Shown in pieces: positions 1 through 10,757 of a stretch of 64,000 bases of DNA; within the stretch, counting starts at the first letter, position 1; each line of letters opens with the position of its first letter. Origin of the DNA: Myotis daubentonii (taxonomy: Eukaryota; Chordata; Mammalia; Chiroptera; Vespertilionidae); the NCBI RefSeq assembly GCF_963259705.1, contig NC_081847.1, positions 95,338,671 to 95,402,670 on the forward strand, given 5' to 3'. The position numbers and the translations under genes were made by a program. The notes under the pieces were generated by a model that was given only the letters and a program-made list of their open reading frames with translations, did no database searches and was not told the DNA's origin.

Positions 1-2490
1 ACTCCAGGCTTTCAGTTCTTACCACTCCTTGTCCCGTGGGCGAAACTCTGAATGCACTTCAACGCTGAGCCTAAACCACACTGGCCACTGCTCTGACTTC
101 ACACTTAGATGCGCACACGTTGGGGCAAACAAGAAACAGCTGTGGCCCACCCCGTGCCCACCCAAGGCCAGTTCGCCCCTCGACTCTGTGGCTGAGAACA
201 GACCCAGGACACGGGGCAGCCTGGGCTCCCAGCGTGTCCCGTCGGAGAGGCAATGAGGAGACGTCCCCCAAAGTGGGCAGCCGGGCTTTCCCGTCTCCCA
301 CAAAGTTCGGGCGATGAAGCACCGGCCACAGAGAAGGCGCAGTTTTAAGACACAAAACACAGCAACAAGCGACCGGAAGACAACGGCAAATCGCCAGAAG
401 ACGGATGCTGCTGCTTCCGGCCTCCAGGTCGCAGTGTCGTACGGGGCCCACACCGCACCCAGAGGTGACCTTTGGACGCCCAAGGTCATGGCTGGACCAA
501 GGCCGATGGAGACGTAAAGATCGCGGCTCCCTGGTTTCTACAGGAAGCACTGAGAAGCCGCCTCACCCGGGGAGTGGGCACTGAGTTTGCGTTTCCCTGA
601 CACTTAACACAATGAGAAAACTGCAGCTTTCAAGCCAAGGAGCGGGCTGGGCACGAAGGGAATCCGTGCAGGAGTTAACTGACCCCCAGACACCCCTCCT
701 CTGGCTCCTCCCAGAGAAGCTAGGAACGCTCACCCAGAACCCGGCCCTGCTCCGACCATCCTTCCGTCCTAATCCTCTAAGCAAACCTTTTCCGAGGTGC
801 TTTCCATCTTCAGGTAAAACCCACCTCCCTGTCGCTCAGTCCCTGACCAACCCACACACGCTGCTGATGTCCAATCCTGAGAACTTCAAGCACATGGAGA
901 CCGCTGCTGGCCACACTCTCCTGCGAAGCCTGACTTCCCTTCCTACGGCCACCACCTGGCCTCTGACCTCTGACCTGTCCACCCCTGCTCATCCCCTGCC
1001 GTCCCCTCCACCTGGAACTCTCCCCCAGGCAGCCGATCAGTGATTCTCTCTCATCATTTTTGTTTCTATCTCTCTCTCCCTCTCCCTTTCTCTATGAAAT
1101 CAATAAAAATGTATCTAAAAAAGAACATCAATATTTTATTAAAGGGAGTCAAACCCCCCCCCCAAAAATATTTTGTTCCTTGCCTTCTTTCACTGCTCTT
1201 CCCCATTTTATTATAAAAAATTAAAGTTTTCCAGTGAACACCTATGCATGCCCTATGTAGAGATTTTACTGTATTTGTTTTATCACAGAATTATCCATCT
1301 TCTCGTTCCCTATCCATCCACCAGTCCATCTTACTTTATGCATTTCAAAATAAACTGCTAAGGACCTAACTTAAACAAAGGCATTTTAAATTCAAGTTGG
1401 AAAAAAATGCAATGAACCTAAACAAGACTTCAATAATCTACATACAAAAGAAAAATGCTTTCGCAGGGCCATTCTGAAAAACATGAAAGTCCATCTTGAT
1501 GTTTTCCTGGAACCGCAAAGTACAAAACGTAGTGTGACTGAGAGAAGGAAGAGCAGGAACGACGTGTCCTAAAGACTCACTGAGGGGCTGGCCCTTCACT
1601 GGAGAAGCGTCCCACCTCCCGTCCCCCAGTGCTTCCACGATTCCATTTCCACAGTTTAATTTCAAACAAATTTATTTCCGCAATTTAATTCCATACACAT
1701 TACCGAGGGCCTTGGAGTCCATCGCTCAACCAGATCCCGGGACCTCTCACTTATGCATGAGACCCTCCCTATGGCTTGAACAAACCTATGCCTCACCGTT
1801 TATTTGTGCTTTAGTGCCCTGCAGGACAGGCTGTGGAGTGTGGGGCGTGGGAGGTGGGGGAGAGCGGTGGGTCTCCCTGCCCGTGTGGCCCTGGTCTGAT
1901 AGAAATGGGCACCTCACGAAGAGACGATCTCTTTGAGGGCGACTTTGACAAAGCATCACTCTAAAAGCACCAGGACTGAGGGACAACACGTCCAAACTCA
2001 GGGACATTAGACCCGCCTCTTGGCTAATGTCCAGTGAACCCCACTGTCCTCCAGAAAAGATGAAAAGTCAGCGTTTCATACTTGGTGTCGATGGCAGACA
2101 TCAGTACTCGATCCTGCTACCCTTTCTTGCCGAGTCTAGATTCAAAACTGTCTGAACAGAGGATGCAGGGCCAGCACTGAGGTCAGCACCCATTTTCCCT
2201 CCAGCTTTGGAGCCTTCACACCATGAGCTGGAGCAGCCAGGACTTCTCCCCGTTTAGGCCAAGATCGCGTGAGGAACCTGATCGCTGGCGCCTGGACAAA
2301 CATGCCTCAGTCTGTGTCCCCTTCCACCCTACGGGACGGCCAGCTCACGAGGACGTGGTGCACAGAGCGGAGAGGTGATTCCAGAAAACACTTCCAATGC
2401 TCAGAACGGCCTTGGCATCTTTTGGGGAGCAGAGCTTAATGATGTCATTTCCTACAGTGACACCCCCACTCGCCTTGCCCAGCGCCTCAC
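1..2490 (-). other. LAMA3: LAMA3 intron 8 (partial)
   Basis: Non-coding sequence of the gene. It contains a 3' fragment of a VES SINE near 1027-1121, a C run near 1156, and otherwise single-copy-looking DNA. I searched both strands for the next LE exon and did not find one. Confidence 0.7.
1027..1121 (+). mobile_element. VES SINE, 3' fragment
   Basis: GGCAGCCGATCAGTGATTC, then the pyrimidine-rich TCTCTCTCCCTC section and the GAAATCAATAAAAATG tail typical of VES. The tRNA-like head is absent. Confidence 0.8.
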
Positions 2491-2609
2491 CTGACAGTTG
2501 ATGCAGACCCCTCCACCTGCGTAGACGCCGCGGATGTCCAGGCTCGCCTGCTGCCGCTCCACGTCCGGGTCGTAGAAGCAGTCGGCGGCGTGGCCGTGGC
2601 AGTTGCAGG
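2491..2609 (-). CDS. LAMA3: LAMA3 coding exon 8 (LE2); gene runs off the left edge
   Basis: 119 nt that complete the split Ala codon and encode [20 protein letters not shown], then [20 protein letters not shown], ending in phase 0 at CAG/GTGAGG. This is the first half of LE2. VERQQASL and [12 protein letters not shown] are specific to LAMA3 in my memory of the family. The next expected exon (continuing with HNTAGVNC-like sequence) is not seen in positions 1-2490, so the gene continues beyond the window. Exons 1-8 sum to 1119 nt, exactly 373 codons, without an internal stop. Confidence 0.95.
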
Positions 2610-3528
2610 CTGCAAAGGGCACCCGAGGTGAATGCACATCATGGCTGTGGGAGGCTCACCCCTATGCATGACCTGCCCCCCAGAGCATAGCTGCTTAGTG
2701 AGCTACAGCACCGCCTCTTCCAGGACCCCAGGGGCACTCAGTGGGAAATCTTAGGGACTTTTACACTAAGTCCAGTCTGTACCCCTAACCGCCCAACCCC
2801 CACTGCTCCCTCAATGCGCCCAGCTCTCTGCTAGGCCGCCAATCTCACCACCTTCTCCAGACCTCGGTCCTCAAAAGAGTTAGGGTTCCAACCCAGTATC
2901 ACATCCTAAGAAATGATGAGGATTGAAATTCAATAGTGGCTGCATCGTGTCCTAGGCTGTTAAAGAGGCCAGCTTATGTTAAAGCACTCGGCCCAATCCG
3001 TGCATTGAGTGAACGCCTAATCACAGTAAACGTTATTACTGGTGGTGTTTCTTTTTTAAAATATATTTTTATTGATTTCAGAGACAGGAAGGGAGAGAGA
3101 GAAATATTAATGAGATACATTGATTGACTGCCTCCTGCAGGTCCCCCACCGGGGATCAAGTCCACAACCTGGGCATGTGCCCTGACTGGGACTCGAACCA
3201 GGATCTCCTGGTTCATAGGTCAACACTCAACCACTGAGCCATGCCTGTTGGGCCACTGTTATTTCTATTCTCACATTTATGTCTGAATTTGGAATCGGGC
3301 CCTCACACCTCCACTCTTGTGAGTTACTCATTACACTAGAAAGACCTGTGACCCTGAGATTGGCGGGATCCCCCCTCTTCACAAGCAGGGAAAACACGGC
3401 TCAGGCCTCAGGTAGAGATAGGGGTGTTGGGTGGGTCCACAGGTAGAGATGTGCGTGTTGGGCGGGTCCACAGGTAGAGATGGGAGGGTGTTGGGCAAGC
3501 CTCACCCCAGATCCGCCCCCATGCTCAC
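2610..3528 (-). other. LAMA3: LAMA3 intron 7
   Basis: 919 bp between exons 8 and 7. It holds one VES SINE (about 3053-3253) and, near 3415-3490, a short triplicated motif (GGTGTTGGG with GTCCACAGGTAGAGAT). Confidence 0.85.
3053..3253 (-). mobile_element. VES SINE
   Basis: Complete minus-strand copy: tail first (TTTTTATTGATTTCAGAGA), then the GA-rich block, GGGGATCAAGTCCAC, the inverted B box and CTCAACCACTGAGCCATGCC (inverted A box). The tRNA-like head is at the right end. Confidence 0.9.
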
Positions 3529-3644
3529 CTTCACACTCATGGCTGTGCCCCCACGTGGCCAGCTGCCAGCGCCTCTGGTGGTGCCCGGCACAGCAGCGGT
3601 CACAGGTCTCCCCGCAGGTGTGGTGGCGGCATTCACACCGGAAC
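3529..3644 (-). CDS. LAMA3: LAMA3 coding exon 7 (LE1)
   Basis: 116 nt. The first G completes the split Val codon, followed by FRCECRHHTCGETCDRCCAG and HHQRRWQLATWGHSHECE, then one base of a split codon. This is the second half of LE1, with the regular cysteines C-x-C-x5-C-x3-C-x2-CC. The acceptor is CTGCCCAG and the donor is AAG/GTGAGC. The residues QRRW and SHECE match the LAMA3 LE1 region. Confidence 0.94.
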
Positions 3645-3734
3645 CTGGGCAGGAGGTGAAGCGCATCGGTTACTGGGGGTTCACACTAAGGTCGGCGTCT
3701 CCTGGAAGAAAACTCACAGTCATCAGGGTCACCC

Positions 3735-3855
3735 AGGGAACGCTTTATTGGTAACTATGGAAACGAAGCACTCTGCATGTATCACTCACGGCTCCCCTGT
3801 CCTGCTATTGTCTGCATTTTACAGATGTGGACACAAGATTCAGCGAGATGAAAAC
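3735..3855 (-). mobile_element. MIR-like fragment
   Basis: Contains ATTTTACAGATGTGGACAC and neighbouring sequence resembling the inverted MIR core (consensus ATTTTACAGATGAGGAAAC). Divergent, so it is an old copy. Confidence 0.5.
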
Positions 3856-3865
3856 ACTGTGTGGG

Positions 3866-4054
3866 CTCAGCTGGCATGGCTCAATGGTGAGCATTGACCT
3901 ATGAACCAGAGGTCATGGTTCCGTTCCCTGTCAGGGCACATGCCCGGGTTGTGGGCTTGATCCCCAGTAGGGGGCGTGCAGGAGGCAGCCAATCAATGAT
4001 TCTCTCTCATTGATGTTTCTCTCTCTCTCTCTTACCCTTCCTCTCTGAAATCAA
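3866..4054 (+). mobile_element. VES SINE, tail split by a Helitron
   Basis: tRNA-like head (GGCATGGCTCAATGG A box, GGTTCCGTTCC B box), body and the beginning of the tail (CTGAAATCAA). The rest of the tail (TAAAAATATATTTTTT) resumes at 4885, after the Helitron. The SINE therefore predates the Helitron. Confidence 0.9.
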
Positions 4055-4884
4055 TCCTATCTAATAATAGACAAACATGGTAATTGACCCGTACCTTCGA
4101 TACGCCTCCCATTGGCTAATCAGTGTCATATGCAAATTAACCGCCATCAAAGATGGTGGCTAATTTGCATACTGCAGGCAGGGCTGGCCAGCACCAGACG
4201 CCATCCAGGCTCCCGTGTGCGACCCTGGGCGGCCGGGCTTAGGCAGCGTGATCACATCACCTAAGCCCCGCCCCCAGCAGGGACCCCCGGGAGCCGCCTA
4301 AGCCCCGCTGCCAGCTGGGACCCCATGGCGATCCCAGAGCAGGCAAGTACGGAGGGCAGAAGGCCCCCAGGTGGGCCTGCTCCTGGCATCGCCACGGCGA
4401 TCCCAGAGCAGGCAAGTTCCCCACAGGCAGCACACAGCAGGACCTGCCCCTGGTCTCTGCAGTGATTCGGTGATCCATGAGCAGAAAAGCGCAGCCTGCA
4501 GGCAGCACCCCACCCTGGCCACAGCTCAAGGGAGAGAAAAACACACAGTGGAGGCCAGGAGCCTGAGAGATCAACACAGAGGGGTGCCTGCTCCAAGCCT
4601 CCATGGTGTGGCTGGTGGCAGGCCCCCAGCAGACACACACACTCACACACACACACACACACACTGCCTGCTCTGAGCCTCCAATGCAGCTGGGGGCAGG
4701 CCCCCAGCGGACACACACACACTCACACACACTCACACACACACCGCCTGCTCTGAGCCTCTTGCCAGACTGTGGCCGTCAGTAGGAAATCCACTGAGGG
4801 CTCCCAGACTGTGAGAGGGGCAGGCTGGGATGAGGGGATCCCACCCCCCCCCCAGTGCACGAATTTCATGCACCAGGGCTCTAG
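4055..4884 (+). mobile_element. Non-autonomous HeliBat-type Helitron (830 bp)
   Basis: Starts TCCTATCTAATAATAGAC and ends GCACCAGGGCTCTAG, with a palindromic GTGCACGAATTTCATGCAC stretch just before the 3' end. It is inserted precisely between A4054 and T4885, as Helitrons do. It has no Rep/helicase ORF. The internal 500 bp is GC-rich and contains two CAGGCCCCCAGC/CA-repeat blocks in tandem (about 4610-4670 and 4690-4750); its origin is not recognised and could be captured host DNA. Confidence 0.88.
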
Positions 4885-5179
4885 TAAAAATATATTTTTT
4901 AAAAAGATTCTAAACTCTATGTGCACTTTACCAAAATAAAAAAGAGGGAGGGAGAAGGATTTGAACATGTACATCCTTGATCCCACTAAAGCAAGGATGA
5001 CAAACCAGTTCTATTTCTCTTGGCAACTCCAATCAGGGGGCTGTGCCTGCCGGGGGCACCATCTGGTGGGGGACGGGCGGGTGGAGGTGGGAATGAGAGA
5101 CACTTAATGGGATGCAACCATCACTGAAACAGTTGGACTGGCTCACAGCACGGCTGGCAGCGCTGCACGAGGTACTCAC

Positions 5180-5271
5180 ACTTTTTCAGGGTTGTCTGCA
5201 CTGCACACGTCGGCGTGGCCGTTGCACGCACAGCGCCCGCCAACGCTGATGTCCTTGATGCTGTAATAATA
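5180..5271 (-). CDS. LAMA3: LAMA3 coding exon 6 (end of LN, start of LE1)
   Basis: 92 nt: 30 codons plus two bases. It encodes [20 protein letters not shown] and [10 protein letters not shown], then GT of a split Val codon. [12 protein letters not shown] is the classical last segment of an LN domain, and [10 protein letters not shown] starts the first laminin EGF-like module (LE1). The donor is AAAAAGT/GTGAGT. I chose it over a GT two bases earlier because only this choice keeps frame with the next exon. Confidence 0.94.
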
Positions 5272-7013
5272 CTGCGCGACAGAAAACAGACGTGCTGTTT
5301 ACGGAAGAGCAGCAAGCCTTTACCCGTCTCTCAGGCGCATCTATGCTGGCCCTGTTCCACTCTCTTCCTGCTCCCGTGAGCCCACGTCAACCCCACGGGA
5401 GCCACTTTGGGTGTTATTTGTCTTATGAAACAAGTGCATTCCTCAATCAAATTTAACAGCATGATGCTGAATCTGTACCTTTTTAAAAATGAAATGCTTC
5501 AAAAGAATGGAGGGAAACTGCCTTGGGAAAAGAATCATACCCGATAGCCTTTTAAAAAGGGATTAAGCCCGGGTGGCGTGGCTCAGTGGCTGAGTGCGAC
5601 CTATGAACCAGGTCAGGTTTGATTCCCGGTCGGGGCACATGCCTGGGTTGTGGGCTCGATCCCCCGTGTGGGGTGTGCAGGAGGCAGCTGATCAATGATT
5701 CTCTCTCATCATTGATGTTTCTATCTCTCTCTCCTTCTCCCGTCCTCTCTCTAAAGTCAATAAAAACATATTCTTTAACAACACTTCTTAATAGAGAAGA
5801 CTCATTCCCTTAAGTGAAGAGAAATATGCTTACATGTGAGTACAAATCTTGGAACCCCTCCACCACCACGCCCCCCAAAAACACACACCCACAGATAAAT
5901 AAATAAAGGGCGGTGAGGTCCACTCGTAGCAGGGCTTCAAAACGCCCGGAGGAATGGAGACGGAGTCCGGCCAGAGTTTATCGGACAGCACAGCTCTCCC
6001 TTGCAGATTCCATCCTCGGACCCAGGACGGGTTCTACATACGACTGCTCCCAGGGTTGATGGCACAGGAAATGCAGAACACAAGCCACCGCACCCACAAG
6101 ACAGCCTTCTGGAAAAATGCTAAAACTGGAGCAAACCTCACTCTCCTCTCTTCCTTTCCCAGCTCCCTGATGCACTTACCTCTGAGGCCAAGCCCTCTAA
6201 GATGCGCTGGGCATCTCCCATCACCCTTCCACGCCCACTCTCCTCCTTTCTCACCTGCCCTTTGCCCAGGGCTGACCTTTATGGGTTGCAGCTGGGTCTC
6301 CTGCTCCCTGGCTTTCTGTTGGGTTTGGCCAGTGGGGGACCCTGGCAGGAGATCCGTGGGCGGCAGAAGAATGAGCTCAGGGTACCTGTGCCCAGGAGAC
6401 GGGGTGCTGTCCTGACACTAGACTGAGGGAGGTGCAGGCCAGACGCCCCACACAGAGGAGCATGGTGCGCACACACCCATGTCTCCTCTATCTGGCAGGT
6501 CACACACCAGCCCTGCATCTGGTGGGGCTACACAGAGCTCCGGCCAGTGGCAGTGACCTGTGTGGTTGGGAGCCTGGGGGTTTTGCCCACCCTCTCTCTC
6601 TCCCCGCATCTGCTGACCAGATGCAGAGGATCCCGAGGAGGGCTCTGGGGCCCTACAGGGTGGCTGCACCTTTAAATAAAAAGAACCCAGTTCCCTGAGT
6701 GATTTCGTGGAGCCGACCCCACCTGCTGAGCACATTCAACAGCAAAAAAGTGAGCCTTGGGGAGTCTGTTATAGAATCAGACTGACACCCGGCCAGCTGT
6801 CACCCCGGCCTTTCATCTTCTTCGAATGTAATCATTTCTCCTCCACAACCAAACGTCTAAGTTACATCTAATCACTCAGACCAGAGCAAGTCTACGCCTA
6901 CACTATTCCTGGCTGTAAAGGTTACCTGAAAGAGTTCAAGGCAATTCATTTGATAAGCAAAAACAAAAAGAGTTTTAAAAAAATGCTGCCGTAGGCCCTT
7001 CAGCATGACTCAC
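5272..7013 (-). other. LAMA3: LAMA3 intron 5
   Basis: 1742 bp. One VES SINE (5567-5773); the remainder, including 5950-6960, looks unique. Open frames there lack splice context and conservation cues I can recognise. Confidence 0.8.
5567..5773 (+). mobile_element. VES SINE
   Basis: Complete copy from GCCCGGGTGGCGTGGCTCAG to the AATAAAAACATATTC tail, with A and B box equivalents. Confidence 0.9.
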
Positions 7014-7184
7014 CCGCCTGGTGACGGTGGGGTCCCGCTGTGCTTTGGAGATGAGGTGTCCCAGGAGCGTGTTGGTTCGGAGAAAGCGCAAGCGGATGTT
7101 TGTTGCCTGGGTGAACTCCCGCAGGGTGTTGGAGAAAGTGAAGTTTCTTGCACCTGGACGACCGTTTATCAAGGACACCACAAC
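7014..7184 (-). CDS. LAMA3: LAMA3 coding exon 5 (LN domain)
   Basis: A 57-codon phase 0-0 exon encoding [19 protein letters not shown], then [20 protein letters not shown] and [18 protein letters not shown]. It has an N-glycosylation sequon (NFT). The [16 protein letters not shown] segment is highly conserved in LAMA3 and LAMA5. The acceptor (ATTTAG) lies immediately downstream of a (CA)n microsatellite, which on the coding strand becomes a (TG)n run about 10 nt before the splice site. The donor is CGG/GTGAGT. Confidence 0.95.
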
Positions 7185-7192
7185 CTAAATAA

Positions 7193-7193
<1 letters not shown>

Positions 7194-7241
<48 letters not shown>
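7194..7241. repeat. (CA)n microsatellite next to the exon 5 acceptor
   Basis: About 24 uninterrupted CA dinucleotides. Its left end is about 10 nt upstream of the LAMA3 exon 5 acceptor on the minus strand, in the polypyrimidine/branch-point zone. Confidence 0.97.
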
Positions 7242-7243
<2 letters not shown>

Positions 7244-7911
7244 AGGAAAGTCCTTTCATCAAAACTTCGCTGCAAATCACTATAAATGACTCACAGGCCC
7301 GAAGGCACTGGGTCTCCCCGAGCCACCAGGTGTGTGCAGGTCGTCTTGTGTCTTGTTTATGTCTAAAAGCATCATTGCTAGTCCCCCACCGCCTTTGAAT
7401 TCTGGCAACCTGTCCTTAAACTGGGCTCTCAGGGGCTTCCAAACCCGTTGTTCTATCAGGGTAGCTGTGGGGCTGTGAGGCCGTAACACAGTGAAAGTAT
7501 CAGGTTAAAATATATAAACGTAAGGAAACAACTTCATGTCAAGCTGCACCAAAGAAACAGCCGACGGAACCTAAACACCTAGAGGAGGTTGAAGAGGAAG
7601 CCACTCCAGGTAAAGGGGACGAAGTACCTACAAGACCAGGGTTCCATCTTCAAGCTCGAGGAGCTGGACAACCATGGGGCATGAACCACTCACTGCGAGA
7701 CACTGGCTACAGCTGCTCACAAAGACCGTTCCACCCGAAGGGGGTGGCCAGCACCCCTGGGAGAAGCGTATTCCACACTCACTTCAAGCTCTGCTGGCCT
7801 CAGTTGCTCTGGAATGCGTCTGATTTCCCCACCTGTTTCCCATCTCCTCCAACAACAGTGTGGCTGCCCGCACAAGGGCAAGCGCAGCTCCCAAAGACAA
7901 CAGTCCTTTCC

Positions 7912-8014
7912 CTCCCCACAGAGGGTGCCCACCTGCCCAAGGAGTCGGGATGCGTGCTGCCCCTCCCCACAGAGGGTGCCCGCCTGCCCGAGGAGTCGGG
8001 ATGCGTGCTGCCCC
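7912..8014. repeat. 51-bp tandem duplication
   Basis: CCCACAGAGGGTGCCC ... GAGTCGGGATGCGTGCTGCC occurs twice in a row, 51 bp apart, with two or three substitutions. The period is a multiple of three, so overlapping frames look repetitive, but no coding evidence exists. Confidence 0.9.
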
Positions 8015-8478
8015 TCCCCTCTCCGAACTCTCACTCCTGGGATAACGTGTCTGGGAAGCAGTGGGCAGGGCTTCACCTCAATCACCAGCCACCCACTTTC
8101 TAAATATTCCTCCAGAATAGAGGGTTCAAAAAGAAAGAAAGAATAAATGAAAAAGAATAGAGGGTTCAGGACCTACGGGTCTTGAATTTGAAATGCTGAC
8201 TCCCAGAGGAGAGTTAGTAGAATGTCTGATGTCAGTTACACCTCAATAACAAAATAATAACAAGAATTTGCAATCCAACTTGTCAATGATGAGAGAGAAT
8301 CGTTGACCGGAGTCTTCGATGTGATCCTTGTACCAGTTAGTCCCAACTACTGGTTCCTGTTGTGATCTGTGTCAGCTCTCCTTGAAAGAGCATTTTCACA
8401 GTTCTTTCAAAATGAAGAATTTGATATCCTCGTGTGCGTTTCTGGTCTCATCCTTCACGGCCTCCCAAATCCACTTAC

Positions 8479-8597
8479 CTCGCCATTTTCCAAAGGCACG
8501 ATCCGGGAGTAGTCCGTGGTGCAGAGCACGTCATCATCTCGGGTGATGGCCGTGTTGGCCGCCCGCCCAAATTGTTGCCAACAGTCTGCCTTAGAAT
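8479..8597 (-). CDS. LAMA3: LAMA3 coding exon 4 (LN domain)
   Basis: 119 nt that complete the split His codon and encode [20 protein letters not shown], then [19 protein letters not shown]. The frame is open across the whole exon, with acceptor TTTCTAG and donor GAG/GTAAGT. The ITRDDDVLC and [10 protein letters not shown] motifs are typical of the second half of alpha-chain LN domains. No reading frame in this stretch starts with a good codon, so the exon is visible only by splice-aware translation of the minus strand. Confidence 0.93.
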
Positions 8598-9239
8598 CTA
8601 GAAAGGAAACATTTTAATACTGGCAAATAAAATATTATCACCTTGCGTAAACCTCTGAAGAAATCTTACATTTCCTTAAGAAAATACATGAATGGGAAAG
8701 AACAGACAAGCATTGAACATTTTAGACAGAAGCTTAGGCTGATGTTTTTAATACCGAGCCATTTCAGGCCACTTGACTTTTAAAAGCAATGTTTGGAGAC
8801 ACGGTTCCAAGTCCTCCTTATTAAACAAGTCTACCCTCTAAGGAGCATTCACGGAAATCCCAAGGCCTTTGCAAGCCACGCTCCTGTCCACCTCAATCCA
8901 TCAGAGGGCTCATCACACTGAAGTTCTTCGTTAGCGAAGACGACAGGGTCAAGGTGAGTCAGGTGAAAGGCAGGGTCCCTAAAGGCGAAACTGGGTTCCT
9001 AATTCCGCATAAAAGGAAAACGGTTGCTTCTCCCTAAACATAACAGGCATTTCAGCCTCAGTTCTGCGTGGTTCTTGTGATGAATGTGCACTACTTGAGA
9101 AAAAGGGCTGTTTGGGAGGTAACCTCGAACGTTAAAATGGACCAATCCTTAATTAGCCAGCGAAGAGACCAATTTTCCAGTGAAATCCAAGGTCTAAATC
9201 TGTGCAGATAATTGAAGCCTGGCAGGCAAGGGTACTTAC
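8598..9239 (-). other. LAMA3: LAMA3 intron 3
   Basis: 642 bp without a recognisable repeat. Confidence 0.85.
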
Positions 9240-9357
9240 GAGCAAAATATTGCCAAGGTGAGTAGGTGCTCCCAAAGTCCACCGATCTCTCCAAGACCCA
9301 GAGGTCAGGGCGAGGAGAATTGGCAAATTTGATTAAAACATAGGCCACATGGAAGAG
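9240..9357 (-). CDS. LAMA3: LAMA3 coding exon 3 (LN domain)
   Basis: 118 nt: 39 complete codons plus the first base of a split codon. It encodes [20 protein letters not shown] followed by [19 protein letters not shown], the beta-sandwich core of the laminin N-terminal domain. The acceptor is TTCTCAG and the donor is C/GTAAGT. The C joins AT of the next exon to give His, as expected for LAMA3. Confidence 0.95.
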
Positions 9358-9548
9358 CTGAGAAGGCAAAGGAGACACAGTTACTACAGTCCCCTGGTCT
9401 GTGCACACCTGGGCCGTCTCTACGGGATGCTGCTCCCACAGCAGCACCTGCAGCCGCTCCTCTCCCAGACCAGAGCCCCTGCCTGCCTGCCTCCCGGACA
9501 CCCTGCCTGGGGCAGTGTCTCCAGCATATCGTGTCCAAACAAAGTGGC

Positions 9549-9761
9549 CACTTTTCTTTTGATTTTTACAGAGAGGAAGGGAGAGGGAGTGAGAGACAGA
9601 AACATCAATGATGAGAGAGAATCATTGATTGGCTGCCTCCTGCACGCCCCCAACTGGGGATCCAGCCTGCAACCCAGGCCTGTGCCCTTGACCGGAATCA
9701 AACCTGGTACCCTTCAGTCTGTAGGCCAACATTTTATCCACTGAGCCAAACCGGCTAGGGC
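9549..9761 (-). mobile_element. VES SINE (ACTGAAGGGT subtype)
   Basis: Complete minus-strand copy ending CCACTGAGCCAAACCGGCTAG. The head belongs to the subtype that reads, in SINE orientation, TTTGGCTCAGTGGATA and CTGAAGGGTCCCAGG-like sequence, distinct from the GTTGAGCGTCGACC subtype that dominates the window. Confidence 0.9.
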
Positions 9762-9844
9762 CCACCCCGCATCTTAAAGTCCATACATTCAGAGGCATCT
9801 AATGGTTCCCTCAAAAAGCCCTATTCACTTAATGATTTATGATG

Positions 9845-9990
9845 TCATCATTGCTGCATTCTGGGTGCTATGCTAAGCCCCCTCAAGCATGCTTGCACTC
9901 AGGCCTCACAGGAATGAGGAGGAGGAGTGTGACCGGAGAAGGTAGCGTGTCCTCGTCCTGCAGGTGAGGAATCCTGAGCCTCCGTGCATC
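9845..9990 (-). mobile_element. MIR-like fragment
   Basis: TGTGCTAAGC-like start, CCTCACAGGAATGAGGAGG and TGCAGGTGAGGAATCCTGAG align by eye with inverted MIR sequence. Divergent. Confidence 0.5.
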
Positions 9991-10757
9991 TCCTCACTGA
10001 CCACCAGCTCTGCACAGGCCCGATGGGTCCTGCACACGTGACCTCTTCCATCATGGGGAGGAAATACAATGTCAGAAAGCTCCAAGCATCATCATCTCCA
10101 AACCTGTGAATGCCCGTCCAGCAGCCGGGAGGGGCAGCGTGTGGTGTGACACGTCTCCGGGGCTATTTAACGCAGTGGTTCCCCAAGGTGCCCTTTTCGC
10201 TCGGAACATCCAAATCCATGAAGCACCCAGGGGCTCAGGAGGCCACGCTCTTGGTTTGGCTCCGTCATGCTCTGAGGGAACGTGTGATCCCGTGGAAGCA
10301 GCACAGCAAATACCCCAAACCCAGCAGCGGGCGGAGACCCCACGTGCGCTGCTCCCCTTGTTCTAGAGCCTGCCCCCCGGGCCCAAGCGAAGACGCCCAC
10401 TGATGGCGCCCACTCAGCATCTGGCACTGATGGCGGACAGGGCGCTCCCCTCCAAACGTTCCTCTCCCACGTCCGCCCTGTGTGCCCGGGGCCTCGGGGC
10501 TGCCTTTCATTCTCCTGAGTCCATGTGCACAGACAGACTCTGCTTTCTGGATCGTCTCCGTGGCTGTGGCACTTGCAGCCGGTTCACACCGAGCGATCCA
10601 GCTCCACAGCTCATCTCTGAGACCTGCCGACTCAACATGACACTGCTGCGAGGCGTGATGGGGTCCAAGGTGGGTTCACAGCCGGCTCATGCGTGTGACA
10701 CTCACAGTGTGGAGCTATTCTCTTCTACTTGATAATTTAAAATAATGTGCCTTTCAC

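Larger units (their letters stand above)
3645..5179 (-). other. LAMA3: LAMA3 intron 6
   Basis: 1535 bp, more than half of it transposon: a MIR-like stretch near 3735-3850, a VES SINE, and an 830-bp Helitron that split the SINE tail. Confidence 0.85.
7185..8478 (-). other. LAMA3: LAMA3 intron 4
   Basis: 1294 bp with the CA microsatellite at its 3' end, a two-copy 51-bp tandem duplication (7912-8014), and a tiny inverted VES remnant near 8282-8310 (AATGATGAGAGAGAATCG). Confidence 0.8.

Noticed and set aside
1..2490. Next LAMA3 exon (second half of LE2) at the left edge
   Set aside because: I looked on the minus strand for a cysteine-rich LE pattern following CINCQ and found none with splice sites.
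4055..4884. Autonomous Helitron
   Set aside because: There is no Rep/helicase coding sequence in any Helitron of the window; all are non-autonomous and shorter than 1 kb.
8282..8310. VES SINE insertion
   Set aside because: Only about 25 bases resemble VES (AATGATGAGAGAGAATCG); too short to call a separate element.
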